Counted from the stretch's first letter, positions 45,565 through 57,157 are shown. The stretch is 64,000 nt of DNA from Powellomyces hirtus (GCA_025526995.1 JAHLKG010000005.1:1302001-1366000); one strand, 5' to 3'. The notes: generated from the sequence alone by a model not told the origin. Numbers and translations: made by a program.

Positions 45565-47759
45565 ATGTCCGACGTCGTCGTAGAAGGAGATGAGCAAAAA
45601 CTCCGCCAGTCCCATGTTTCTGTATCAATTCCTGACGATCCGCCTGCAACTCTACAGCGGAGAAGATCCTCCTTATTCCGCTTCGATGCCAACGAGATGA
45701 GTCCCTCCGAGATGACGCTTGATCAGCCCTCAACGGCGGAACAGCCTACAAACCCGGCTCCGGCGTCTGCAAACCCGCGAACTCCACTGCCGAAGAAACA
45801 AATGGCAGTTGTATGCCTCGTCACCTTCGTTGGTAAGTGATGACAACAATAGATTCAAAAATGGTTTTGCGCTGAGCTTATACCGATTTCTGTCGTGTTA
45901 TGCTGCTGCGAATCCACAGAACCCCTTCAATTTGGTGTTCTTCTGCCTTTCGTCTTTTTCATGGTACAAGGATACTTTCCCGACGCAAATCCCACGACAC
46001 TGGGAACCTACGTCGGCTTGATTACGTCCGCGTTTTGCATTGCGCAGCTAGTGACAGCACTACCGTGGGGTTGGCTCTCAGATCGCATCGGTAGAAAGCC
46101 TGTGTTATTGATTGGTCTATCTGGCAACGCGATATTCATGAGTTTGTTTGGAGTTGCCGGTCTTTACTGGCAGGCGGTGCGTATTGCTTGGCCATCAAAA
46201 GCTATGTAAACCCTTTGAGAGATGCTCACTTTGCATTCAAACTTTGCAGGTGTTTTTCCGTACGGCTTGTGGCGCGTTGAATGGTGAGTTAGAATTGTCT
46301 ACACTTTGTGTCTCCCTGGTCTTACTGAAACCGAGCGGTCTGCAGGAAACGTTGGCGTAGCAAAATCCATCATTGGCGAGATCACGGATGATAGCAACAG
46401 ATCTCTAGCTTTCGCGCTATGGGAGACAGCATTTGGACTAGGGGCAATAGGTATGTTGTCTTGTTTCGTTGCGTAGAGTATGTAGACTGTGTAAAGTAGA
46501 AAGGCTACGCTAGAATATATGAAGTCATTGGGCAATGACTTTCTGCACACGTCGCAATTGGTGTCACTGGACTAATCCTTTGCCAAAACGTAGTTGGACC
46601 TATGATTGGAGGCCTTCTGGCAGATCCCACGAAAACGCTTCCGTTCCTGTTCGCTGGGAATGATTTCCTCCGCTCCAAGCCGTATTTTCTTCCATGCATC
46701 GCATGCGCATTGTTTAGTATCGGAGGGCTCGTCCTGACCTTGGTAGGATACAGGGAAACGCTCAATAACCTGCCTGAAGGTCGCGTCAAGCGCGATCCAA
46801 AGGCCAAAGCATCCCTTGCTACACTGGAGGAGGCTGCAATGGAGCAGGCCTCGCACCCTGCGCTTATTCACCGTGGATCCACTATCTCTCTGGACGAGCT
46901 ACCACGTAGCAAAGAGACCGTACGATCATTGATGACATCTCGTGTACTACTGCCGGCAACAGCCTACGGGCTCTGGGCCCTGATTCAGGTGTTTTTTGAC
47001 GAAACAGTCGCCATTTATGCTGTGTCGAATCGCGGCTACGGCGCCCATGGACTCGGGCTGTCGTCTCGCACGCTAGGAATTGTGCTCTCAATCACTGGTG
47101 TGACGCAGGTCTTTGCTCAGGCAATCTTGTTTCCACCGTGTGAGCGACAAATTGGTATCAAAGGATGCCTCAAAGCCGCTTGCATCATGATGGCCATCTT
47201 TGTGGTCGCCACTGGGTTCGTCGCGGATTTCTTCCCTATGACATCTTTCCCGTCTCAAGTTACCGTGGCAGTTGCACTGGCGGTCATGCTGATCGGCCGT
47301 ACTATTGCAATTGTATTTGGCTATATCTCCATCATGATATTGGTGAGCCATATGCTCAGTCCCCCATTTACTTTGGTCATTCGGTCTAACTCTTGACATT
47401 ACTTAAGATCAATAACTCGGCGCCTTCCCCGTCATCTTTGGGTACCGTACATGGAATTGGGCAAATGGCTTGTTCGGCCGCTAGGTAAGACTTCTCGTTG
47501 CCTCAAGCACCTTGTTTTATCCAATCTCATGTTGATCGCTTCCTAGGGCTGTCGGACCAGCCTTTGCGGGTGTACTCTGGACACACTCCGCAGCGAATTC
47601 CCATGCGTTCCCCATTGATTATCACCTTCCATTCTTGGTATGTCCTTTTTTTGAGCAAAGCAATGTCGTGTACTAACGAGCGCATTCTCGCAGCTTATGG
47701 GCATTCTTTCGTTGGGGACCGGTGGCATAGCTCTCATCCTGGCTCGCATGAAGACCTAA
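45565..47759 (+). CDS. MFS transporter, DHA1-like (ZIF1/YCR023C-type)
   Basis: Eight exons (45565-45832, 45920-46176, 46250-46283, 46346-46450, 46594-47342, 47408-47484, 47547-47637, 47694-47759) give 548 residues. The signature W-G-W-L-S-D-R-I-G-R-K-P (loop 2-3) and F-R-T-A-C-G-A-L-N-G-N-V-G-V (TM4) are strong MFS marks; the latter crosses two splice sites. G-P-M-I-G-G-L-L-A-D-P lies in TM5. The second half has Y-G-L-W-A-L and N-N-S-A-P-S-P-S-S-L-G-T-V-H-G-I-G-Q. This subgroup includes yeast YCR023C and plant ZIF1 vacuolar transporters. The N-terminal 80 residues are cytosolic and acidic. Substrate unknown. Confidence 0.88.
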
Positions 47760-48600
47760 AGTCTTTAAAAAATGTTGCTTCTTGTCGTTACCTGATTTGT
47801 AACTCTTATGCACGCTCATTTTATTTTATTTGTTGTTTTTACATGACTTTGTACTCTTGTGCACGCTCACTTTCGTGCTTGAAAAAAAAAAAAAAAATCT
47901 TCCAAGGATCACATCAGATCACTCAATAAGTAATCACCAAGCTCCTCCTGAGCCGGTGTTTTTTTGGAGCTGGCCTCATGTGAACTCACATGAATCGTCA
48001 TCGATGTTCCGTTCATTGTGACACCGCAGGTGTGGCTGAACGTCGCTGAATTTGAGCAGTATAGCTCGGGGAAATGCCCGGTTTCCCCAAATATTCTCAG
48101 TCTCTGAGAATCAAAATTTGGATATCGGCGCTTCACGCAAAGCACAAGGTTCAAATCAATGGCATCAGAGTCGATCGGAGACAGTGTTAGTGACGTCAAC
48201 CAACCAACCGCGGATACTAGCCGATAGAAGAGGTCTTGGTCCTGATTGGGTCCTATTGATCGCGTCCAATATGTGCCCATATTATAGCGGTTTTGTATTA
48301 GAAGATATATTGAAATATTTGCGGTCTGGATCCTATTGGATTCCCTCCCTGTCTCTTACATACTCTAGCAGCCGTTGCTTTTCGCTTTTCAATTGCTGTT
48401 ACTGTCGTTGCTCTCGTTAACACCCTACTCAATGGTCAATAACAACGCCCCTTCCCAGGCTGCCAGGCTCAAAACTATCGGCATAAGAGTCGATCAAAAA
48501 CAAAAACAAAAAGAAACCCTCCGTCCGGGAGCGAGATGACAAGGAATCATCTGTTTAATCGAATCGATGAATGTTTAAAGACCCACGCATCATCCATCGA
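47760..48600. other. intergenic region before the tRNA gene
   Basis: A 3' flank with an A15-type run at 47882-47897. Short frames here (for example reverse 47909-48280) show no splice support or motifs. I see nothing else. Confidence 0.45.
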
Positions 48601-48682
48601 TCCCAGGTAGTATATCGGCTAGTATCCCCGCCTGTCATTCGGCAGTCCGCGGGAGAGCCCGGTTCGACTCCGGGCCTGGGAG
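48601..48682 (+). tRNA. tRNA-Asp(GTC) with a 10-nt intron
   Basis: The acceptor stem is perfect: TCCCAGG at 48601-48607 pairs with CCTGGGA at 48675-48681, with G as discriminator. The D-arm (T-A-G-T-A-T...) and T-arm (CCCGG-TTCGACT-CCGGG) are canonical. The anticodon stem CCCGC/GCGGG surrounds loop C-T-G-T-C-A. Ten extra bases (TTCGGCAGTC) sit after the A following anticodon GTC, the usual site of nuclear tRNA introns. Without them the tRNA is 72 nt. A T5 run at 48688-48692 is the Pol III terminator. Confidence 0.92.
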
Positions 48683-48687
48683 CTTAC

Positions 48688-48692
48688 TTTTT
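48688..48692 (+). terminator. RNA polymerase III terminator
   Basis: TTTTT five bases downstream of the tRNA discriminator base. Confidence 0.7.
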
Positions 48693-48979
48693 AAGATTAT
48701 TTTTTCTTGTTTACCGTGCTTACTCTAGCATTGCTTGTGGCTTATCACTAGTCAGCAAAGCCGTCAGCAAGGCGGACCTCACCGATTGACAGTATTTTGG
48801 CTCCGTGATATGGGGATGGGAGGCGATCTTTGCTGCAGACGCGTTTCAAAAAGCAACGCATAAGAGTGGAAGATCTCTTCTGTCCATATCAAGCGCAGCT
48901 TAGACAAATCTTAGATTGCTCCAGAGTTGTGTGCTCTGTGCTCGGATCAAGAGGATCAGTAGCACTTTGTATAATAGAG

Positions 48980-51829
48980 ATGGCCACGGTGACTCATGCG
49001 CGCTCCCAAGCCCACAACACCAATCGCAGTGTAGGCCACAGAAAAGGCCACGTCGACGGTCGCGCTGAACATTCTCACACATACCGGCTTCCGCCTGGGG
49101 TCACGACAGTCAAATTTGGTGATGCAGCGACTCCACACCCTGGTACCCAGGGACACTTGCCTCCCCTACATGTCAATTCTCCCGGTGTTATCGGCCCTGT
49201 AATGATCGACAGACAGCGCAGACATGTGGCGTCGCGGAAAATCGATGTTCAACTTACAGCAGGGGATGTGGAGGCACTCATTCAAGAGCTGATGACTGCG
49301 GGAACATCGTCTCCGCTCAACAAACAAGACGTGGACATTCTGGTTGCCAACGGTGTTCTAACATCAAGGGATCGCTCCTCGCAGAACTCGGTGGGGGCTC
49401 TTCCGGCGGGTTATTGTCAGTCTGAAGCGGACGAGGAACCCTTCCCTTACCCGCCCGTCCCCGCTACAAGTGGTCCCTACCGGATGCCAACAATGGCACA
49501 TTCCATCCAGCACCAAAACTCTAGGTTGAGCGCCCTTTTGGCTCTGCTGAATAGAGCCTATGGAGGTGAAGGCAGGGAAGGTGGTGGCAGGAATGGAAGA
49601 GGAAATGGGCGTGGTCGCAGAGATGATCAAGCTTCCTACATCTTCGACCGCGAGGACTCCCATGCGGGATTTGACAAGAACTTGTCAGAAATACAGAAGC
49701 TCATGGGCAAGTGTGTCCTGTGGTCTCTTCCAGTCTCTACTTGAGTGTGGCTGACGGTATCTTGCAGAACGGGCCAAGAACTTTGATGATAAGGGATATC
49801 TCACATCCTCCGTAGTTGCCGGTGAGGCAGACAAGGCTGGCAAGCGAAAGAAAGCCGAGAAGCAATCAGTGGCCTCACAGCATCACCAGCAAGCGCCTAT
49901 GTTTGATCTTTTTACCGAGAATAAGACACTGGCGGGACGGAAACCGATCAGAGTAATCGCCGCCGATTTGGATAAGCGAATAGAAATGCTGAAAAGCAAT
50001 CAAGCTGAATGGGATGCATTCCAAAACAAGATCTGTGAGTGCCTATTCAACGGCTGTCGTGGCATGCAGGGTAGAAACTCGTGGCTTAACATCTACCATC
50101 AGTAGAGTACCGCGAAGCCGATAATGCACGGGCTCGTACGGCGCCGGCGGACATGATACGGCTGAATAAGGAAGCTGTAACGCAGCTTCCGGAGGTCACT
50201 AAACGCCAGCGAATGGCCAGCGTCGTGAGTGCCTAGTGGGATCTTCAAACATGACTTAATCAAGACCTGACACTATCTTCTTGCAGAAGGAGGAGCGACA
50301 TCGTCACCGCCTTGAGATTCGAACGCGCAAGCAAGAGCATGACATGGAGCGATGGCATGAGAAAGTGGCTGCCTTGCAGAAGAAGAAAGATGTTCTGGTA
50401 AAGTTGCTCGCGTCTCATCGTCCAATGATGGTATGGGCATTGACGTTTGTGGTACTCTTAGGAACAAATGAAGAAGAAAGAAAGAGAACAGATGGGGCGA
50501 GCTCAGGCGCTGCAGCGAAAGTGGTTCGTGCTGACAGCCGTCGCAAGTAGAATGACTCTCATCCGCATTGTACTTGAGGTATCTTTGATTGCCTTTGCAC
50601 CTGTAGTTCTGGTCATCGAGCAGGAAATATTTGCAGTCACTTAAATTTGGACGATCCTTTGCAGACCGAACGGGAGCGTCGTGCACAAGCCTTGGTGAGA
50701 TTACATGCTGCCCGGGTAATACAGCGAGTGTATCGAACGCACATGCGCAGACGTGAGGAAGCCCGAAAGTTGCAGGCCCTGGCGAAGATTTCAGTGTAAG
50801 CTCACGGTCGATGTGACATGACTACTCGCTCGATCATGCTCACACTGAACATTTTCCTTAGCGTTTTCCGAAGATATGTTGCCCGCAGACGTGAAAGTCA
50901 AAAACATATGGCCTCGGATGCCATTCGCCAATTCTTCCGTGATGTCTACGATGTCTCGCGCTTGATGAAGATTGTCAAAAAGTACCGCTTTTCGGGTACG
51001 AACCCCTACTTCTGTGACTTCTACTATGACTCAGCGTAACATCAGATGCTTCACAGTTGTCAAGGCTCAGACATATGTCCTATCATGGTCTGAGATTCGC
51101 AATTGTCAAATCAAGGTTCTCAGCAAATACTGGGACAAACTTGAACCATTATGGTGGAATGCGCGTAAAGGTGGGGCGGCTGCAGCGAGTTTAAAGAAGG
51201 GCGGATCCAATGCAGACTTAGATGAGAAGAAAGAGAAGCTGAAAACAAAAAAGTGAGATTGTGCTCCTGAGCCGTCGCACTTGCTTGGAGTAGGCTTTGA
51301 TGCTTTCCCATTTATCAATCAGAGCTCGGGGCAAAGTACGAAAAGATGACGTGGTGGAGAAGGTGCCTTTGAAGATGACCAAGTGAGTATGAGCTATGAT
51401 GTCAATTTGAATGTTCTCTTTTTTCCATTGTGAACGTAGCTGACAATCCCGTTATTAACTCAGCACGATCAAAAGAAACACCATCCTTGCAGACCTTATC
51501 ATACGGCGGAAAGAGCATCGTCAACGGCTGTCGCTGTGGGAACAGGACATGATCACTTTCAACGCGAGCCATAAGGTATCTTGCTGATCGTTGCACTCGA
51601 CATGCCGTGCACTTATGTATAAACGTAATATGTCCCTCAGACTGGCAAGGGCGAATCGGGACCTCCCAGACGACCCGTGTTCAAGGTAGAGGTCGATGTC
51701 TTTCTGCACTGTCTCTCAGTATCTTTTTTAACACATCTCATTTGTCATCAGCTCCTGCCGCCACAGAGTGACATGCTGATCTTGATAGAAAAGGGATTTC
51801 TGGAAGCGGCGTCAGCTGGATGGCGATAA
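48980..51829 (+). CDS. IQ-motif coiled-coil protein, possible flagellar protein
   Basis: Twelve exons (48980-49706, 49768-50034, 50103-50224, 50287-50397, 50462-50578, 50665-50795, 50862-50995, 51057-51252, 51323-51382, 51464-51575, 51641-51685, 51752-51829) give 699 residues. The N-terminus has a D-V-E-A-L-I-Q-E-L helix. Mid-protein is highly charged coiled coil (E-R-H-R-H-R-L-E-I-R). An IQ motif follows (A-A-R-V-I-Q-R-V-Y-R-T-H-M-R-R-R), then a second R-R-Y-V-A-R-R-R-E segment and a region ending I-K-V-L-S-K-Y-W-D-K-L-E. IQ motifs bind calmodulin. The basic helical layout with late W-D-K-L-E resembles axonemal IQ proteins, which fits a zoosporic fungus; this is inference. Intron 1 needs a GC-AG donor. 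Confidence 0.75.
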
Positions 51830-52034
51830 AGATGATGTATATGTGCGCCATTCCATTTTCGATAATATTCTTGGTATCTGAGCAAAGCTTCTGTCCCATC
51901 GAGACTGAGGAAAATTAAGGAACCCTGACGCTTTACATGAACGACGGGTGTATTGTGTAATCACCCGTTTACAGCACTTGTAACAAATGTTCTGACACCC
52001 CCTATAACATAAACTATGGGCAGGTCTACAAACT

Positions 52035-53441
52035 TCACTCCCAATGCATGCTCATCCCTTTGAAGTAGATAAACTGGTCTCTGGGAGTCGCCCAGCTGGA
52101 ATCAGCACCGCCAAAGAAGGTCTCAAACTCGATTCCCTCGAATGTGACTGAGCTAGAGTCCCTCCAGCTAACTTGATCGAAATCGATCACTTCCACGCCA
52201 TTGTGAAACACTTGGACACGGCCATTGTTTTTTCCAGGGGTATTCAGAGTGATACGCTGAAGGAGAGACTGCCAGACTCCTGTCTTGAATGTGAAGGCGC
52301 CCCGACCAATCGAGTTACCGTACGCACCATTGCAGACTGTTAGTGGAGGGATCTCGCAGAAGGCGTCCACTTGATCATCAGCGTTTACATAGAGGTAAAT
52401 TTCTCCTGCTCCTTTTTTCCGAAACTAGATGGAGAAGGACGTTCAGATCTTCAATTGGCTCCCGCCGGAAGGCAAATAGCAGCACGTACCATGTATCTGG
52501 TGGAGAAACAATCCTTTGCCGGATCACCGCCAGAACAAGACATCCTTCCACCTAGGTTCATTTGCCAAATGAGCCTTGGAACTTGTACGAGTTCTTAGAG
52601 AAACAGCGCTTACCATAAAGACCGGGTAACTTTCCACCCTTTACAAAGTCAAATCCTTTTGGGAAAAACATCTGGACTTCGAAAGAAACCGCAGTGGCAT
52701 GGGATAAATCCACCGGCTGGGCGTAGAACTGCAAGAGTTCACGTTAAATGGGCCATGCGTATTCAACAGAACGTAGGGACAATGGCATACTCCTGTGCCA
52801 CCTCGAGGTTTGCCACTCGGGTTGTAACTCCCTGCCGGATAGCTGTCATGAATGATATCAAACCACATTTGAGCGGAAGACATCATAATAATCTAAGACT
52901 CCGCGAACAGGTAACGACGTTACATACGTGACTCTCAAAACCTTATCGCCACTGCCAGCGGGATCGGGCACAATTTCACGATTGTCCTCCCCATACGATG
53001 TCTTTACGATATTTATGGGTTCAAGACCGTCATTGAAAGTTGTCATTTCCCAAGAAGAAGACGATGGCTTGGAGCTCTTCTGCGAAGATTTCCCCTTGCC
53101 AGTGTCGCAGAATCCGGCAGAACAGGCGCCAGAGAGACAGTCACTCGGTGCATTGCAAGGAAACCCAAACGGACAAGCGTATTGGCACCCAGCACCACAA
53201 CCGATATCTTCGTAAAGGGTGCTCTTTGTGAGAAAATGCCATGAAAGCATTGCTTGCGATTTCCGCCCACACACCTTCGTCGCAAACCGTCGGTGCTACA
53301 GCTCCGTTGATGCTAGAGACATGCAGAAAAACTGCCAAGAAGGGTCATGAGATTCTTCCAGAGTACTTCCTGGATAACAAATGGTTACGTACTTGCAAGC
53401 AGACATATGAGCAGGCAAGTTGTGGCGAATGTGCGGGGCAT
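52035..53441 (-). CDS. polysaccharide lyase family 14-like secreted protein with Cys-rich module
   Basis: Seven exons (53441-53393, 53331-53273, 53223-52928, 52842-52791, 52728-52614, 52551-52490, 52424-52035) give 340 residues. The signal peptide M-P-R-T-F-A-T-T-C-L-L-I-C-L-L-A appears only when exon 1 is joined. A small Cys-rich knot (C-G-A-G-C-Q-Y-A-C-P-F-G-F-P-C ... C-S-A-G-F-C) and Lys/Ser linker follow. The catalytic-like part has V-L-R-V-T-Y-P-A-G-S-Y-N-P-S, R-G-G-T-G-F-Y-A-Q-P, G-G-K-L-P-G-L-Y-G-G, G-E-I-Y-L-Y and F-F-G-G-A-D-S-S-W-A-T-P, all typical of fungal PL14/alginate-lyase-like proteins. It probably cleaves a uronic-acid polysaccharide or glucuronan by beta-elimination; substrate is inferred. 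The N-terminal knot may bind carbohydrate. Confidence 0.85.
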
Positions 53442-53920
53442 GACAAATGTTAGAGGTGTTTATTATTTGTTCAGTCGATTTCGGTCAAGAATTACGACCG
53501 CGAGAAATTAACATGAAAAATGTTCAGTGTTCATGCGGAGTTTGCATACGGAGACAATAGGATACCGAGCCACAAGATGATACAAATCGGACCGCAAAAA
53601 GGGTCTGACCCTTCAAACCTTGTCGTTTCCCCATTTTCTCACGAGTCGGGGTGTTGCAGAACGATCTGATTCCATGCATGATCTAATATAAGTGACATTA
53701 CGGAGTATGATCATTTGGCGACGCTTGCACACTGAGACATTGATATTTTCTATGTGGCTAAAAGTGAGCGGAGATTCCGATGATCCATTACCAAGCAGAC
53801 TAAAAACAGGCACATGGAACAGACGCGGTTTGGCCACATCCAAGTCCACGGATTCTACCAGCAGCACAGCAAACAGTAGAAGACCGGCACTTCACGCATC
53901 ATCCCGCTGATTCAACAAAG
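53442..53920. other. divergent intergenic region
   Basis: Promoter space of the PL14-like gene and the small coiled-coil gene. The only long frame (reverse 53613-53867) has no supporting features. Confidence 0.45.
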
Positions 53921-55029
53921 ATGGAATTCAACTCCTCACCGCGAAGCCCCGAGTAAGTATTGCAGTTTCATGTAGTCAGGCCGGCCCAAGCGCTGAAAAT
54001 GAGTCTGTTTAAGGAAAGGGGATGAGATCGTGGAGGTAATGTCCGTCAATCAATGTTCACTGACAGCCAAGAATTCATGTTGCTCAAACTGAAATCTTTC
54101 AAGATCATGTCGGCCATCAAAAGTATGAATTTGAATGCGCGTTAGTGCTGAGGGCATTCTCCAACAATATCTCCACCTAGGCCGCATGAGCAAAAAGGCA
54201 GCCGATAGGCGGAAGAAGACTCATGCCGACTGTGAACTGCTATCTCAGCAGATCGGGAGGGAAAGCAAAGAACTCTTTGATTTGCAGGACAAGATCCTGT
54301 AGGTTCCATGCGCCTCCAGGAGTCAAGCTCAAAGTCGGTCTCACAGGTCTCAATTTCGGACGCAGGGATGATACCGTTTCGGAGTATGAAGAAGAGATAG
54401 TGGCGCTCAACAAAGAGCGTTCAGGGCTCATGGCTGCAATCAAGCATGAAGCTGTACGCTACGAGGTATTGTAGTCTACCACGTACCATTGGAAGCTTAC
54501 TCTGATCTGTGGGACAGCGCGCGCAGCATACATATCTGGACCAGGTACTTTCCGGAGCCCGCATGCACAAACAGCTTCTTGATGAGATGCTTAAATCGAT
54601 CACGGAGATGAATGGTACACGTTTCGTTGGTTTCAGCTGCTGCATGGGCGCTGACTGTCTTCTCCAGCAAACGTGGGTCTTTCGGACAATGAGCTTACGC
54701 TGCTTAACCCTGTGAAACGCAAATCGCATCTTCCCGCTGGACTGGGACTTCCCACTCCGGAGGCTAGCACGCACAAGCGCCGTCGCATCGTCACAGAAGT
54801 ATATATCTCACGGAAAATGGCAGCATGGGTGAAAATACCCATTTACATTATTATTTTGCCAGGGCTGAAGTCCAAAGGATGCATGGAATCTATTACTTCT
54901 GTTAGATACCCACTTATCTCTAGTCTAGCCTCGGACTTCCACCAAACTATCTATGATTGCCTATTAAGAAACACCCCTACGGCACTCACAAGTACACCTG
55001 TCATCAACGATGAGATGAAGTTCACCTGA
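53921..55029 (+). CDS. small coiled-coil protein, unknown
   Basis: Exons 53921-53952, 54067-54122, 54181-54298, 54366-54465, 54518-54614 and 54668 onward. All phases agree. The protein is helical with heptad-like leucines (L-L-S-Q-Q-I-G-R-E-S-K-E-L-F-D-L-Q-D-K-I-L; Y-E-E-E-I-V-A-L-N-K-E-R). It also has an M-S-K-K-A-A-D-R-R-K-K basic patch and a C-terminal K-R-K basic stretch (T-H-K-R-R-R-I) that could be a nuclear signal. The last exon either runs to 55029 or is spliced at 54798 to a GGC-TGA end near 54868. The shape resembles small centrosomal or kinetochore coiled coils, but no family is identifiable. Confidence 0.6.
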
Positions 55030-55058
55030 ATAGACGGAACCGTTTTAGCGATTAATTA

Positions 55059-56114
55059 GAACGATTTTCATTCCGGTGCAAGGTGTACCTGATGGTTATC
55101 CAGAATGGCAACACCTGAAATATGCTGTAGCTGTGTTGGCTTTTCTCCCATGCGCAGTCGCCGTCCGTCTGCGGCTATTTTCGCGGTAGCGGTATTGTAT
55201 ACTGATTTTTGTAGTGTCGCGCCTAGTAGGGAGTCAATCTAGACCAGTTTGATGTCAACACATGAGATCAATCATTGACTTGAACTTATGGTTGAACGAA
55301 CCAAAGAGCCTAGAAGTCCTCCCAGCGCCCCCAAGAACACAATCTGCAGGCGCTGCGACATGCCACCGCATGTTGGGCCCAACGGTAGCCCAACTGCGGC
55401 GATGATGCCGATGACGAATCCGCCGGCAACAGAAGCGGCCAAGCCCAACGAGCTCACCCCGCCATTCGTGCCCCTTGGCACCCTCTTGAGCGTCGTAATC
55501 AAGATCGGCGCCTCGGTGCTGAGAATTCCAATTTCACTTGCCCAAGTATCACCGCAGCAGCAAGCGTAATGCCTGAATGGAGAATTGGTTTGCCTGAGGA
55601 CGGATATTGCTCACGGCGCCCAGCTCATACCCGAGATAAACAAGGACCAGGATAGTGTGCCACATGCTATTGGCGTCATCTACTTGTCCATAACAGACAG
55701 TTGAAGATTCCAGCGGAACCAGGTAATAGTGAAGTGCACAAGCAACCGTGCCAGTGAGTCCATTCGCTAGAACCTGTCTCGCGGTGCGTTGCCCTCCCTC
55801 CTGAAAGTCTTCTTCAAGCTCCTTCTTCCGATCTTGCTTATACTAAGCCAAAGCGAACGCAGGAATCCTGACTGCTTTAGAGGTCGTTTGAAGTCGCGGA
55901 TTACGAATAAACTACTTACTTTCGTTGCCCGACTCCCCAGCAGGTAGAATCCAAGGAGCACGCCGGCAAACAGAAGGTTGGCATTTCGTCCTCCGACAAA
56001 CGTAATGAAGCCAACCACAGAGGCCGCCATTGCCCCGGAAGAGCTCAAGGATTTCTTCCGGATGCCATGAACGACCAGAAGACTGCACAGAACCAAAGCG
56101 GCTATCGGATGCAT
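55059..56114 (-). CDS. TMEM19/DUF92-family membrane protein
   Basis: Exons 56114-55920, 55842-55631, 55572-55302 and 55238-55059 give 285 residues. The family motifs are restored by each splice: R-K-K-S-L-S-S-S-G-A-M-A-A; G-S-R-A-T-K joined to Y-K; G-H-Y-A-C-C-C-G-D-T-W-A-S-E-I-G; R-V-P-R-G-T-N-G-G-V-S; and G-G-L-L-G-S-L joined to I-D-S-L-L-G-A-T-L-Q. These are TMEM19 hallmarks, including the plant VTE6 phytyl-phosphate kinase relatives, which use G-D-T-W-A-S-E in their CTP-dependent core. Several hydrophobic helices indicate a multipass membrane enzyme, probably an isoprenoid-phosphate kinase. The substrate is unknown in fungi. Confidence 0.88.
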
Positions 56115-56280
56115 GCTACAGATGCTACAGCAGAAGGTGTGAACCGTGAGATTCGCGCGTCATGGCGCAGCCGCTTTCAAGTGGTGGTGTGGCTTGGCCA
56201 GTCGGAGGACCTTGCCTCCGTTTCAACACATTCCCGAGTTTTTTTGCGAGCAATTTACCACAGCGTCGAACATCCTCAGA

Positions 56281-57000
56281 ATGAGCCGAGTAATACAGCA
56301 GTGTGCCCGTATCTCTACAAAATCTTACTGCCAAAACCGTCTTCCCACCTTTGCTGAGTTTGCGCAGAAACTTGCAGCTGCAACTCCAAGGCCGGTCGAC
56401 ACTCCAGTACCGCAACTGCCACCGTCGTCACTGGACTCGGACGGTGTTTACAAAACGCATTTCATTCCTGGAAAATTCGGGGTGATTTTCCAGGAGGAAG
56501 CCATGGAGCTTCAAAAGCAGGCCAGTTCAGAAGAACCAACTCCCCGGCTGATGAAGCCGCATGCGCCAGATAAGCGCAACGTGGAGGACCTATCCCCCGT
56601 AACGAAACGACAAGGGCGCCTGGCGATGCAGATACAAGCGGCTCTTTCTGAGATAGTGGAAGCTGGAGACCTGCACGGAAAGCTGAAGAAGGAGAACTGG
56701 GAGATTCTGCACGTCGAGCCTTCCTCCTCTGGCAAGACATGTTACATATACTTCCGGAATACCTCGACCAGCCAGATGCCGCGTGGCGACATCGACACTT
56801 TGCTAAAATTCTACGAAACACCACTGCGAAGGCTTGTGGCGCAGCGATTGAGGAAGTCTCCGGCGGGCTGGTTTCCGAACCTGCAGTTCAGGAGAGAAAC
56901 ATACGAAGACCACCGTCGGCAGATGGAGACTATTATGGACACTATTCAGCAAGAGCTTGGAGACGTTGGTGATGGTGCCAAAAATGGCGGAAAATCCTAA
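56281..57000 (+). CDS. RbfA-like mitochondrial ribosome-binding factor
   Basis: Single exon, 239 residues from ATG 56281 (or 284 from ATG 56146). The start M-S-R-V-I-Q-Q-C-A-R-I-S-T-K-S looks like a mitochondrial presequence. The core K-R-Q-G-R-L-A-M-Q-I-Q-A-A-L-S-E-I and W-E-I-L-H-V-E-P-S-S-S-G-K-T-C-Y-I-Y-F-R has the RbfA KH-like layout. The C-terminal part R-R-L-V-A-Q-R-L-R-K then W-F-P-N-L-Q-F matches the RbfA ending (L-R-x-x-P-x-L-x-F). RbfA proteins assist late maturation of the small ribosomal subunit; here probably the mitochondrial one. ATG 56146 would place the start only 31 bases from the divergent TMEM19 start. Confidence 0.7.
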   Translation: MSRVIQQCARISTKSYCQNRLPTFAEFAQKLAAATPRPVDTPVPQLPPSSLDSDGVYKTHFIPGKFGVIFQEEAMELQKQASSEEPTPRLMKPHAPDKRNVEDLSPVTKRQGRLAMQIQAALSEIVEAGDLHGKLKKENWEILHVEPSSSGKTCYIYFRNTSTSQMPRGDIDTLLKFYETPLRRLVAQRLRKSPAGWFPNLQFRRETYEDHRRQMETIMDTIQQELGDVGDGAKNGGKS

Positions 57001-57157
57001 TAGTGTAAGTTTCTATGAAACAGGCTATGCTAGTTTTACATATGATGCAATGGAGGGAAGTAACTGGGGGCGCCTGACCCCAAATTGGATACCCGTTTCG
57101 AGAAAATAAAATAAAATGTGCCGGCTAATGGCATGCCGTACGACAGTGGCAAGTGGT

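Noticed and set aside
53613..53867. Reverse 84-residue ORF between the PL14-like and coiled-coil genes
   Set aside because: No splice support, motif or signal; it overlaps the divergent promoter region.
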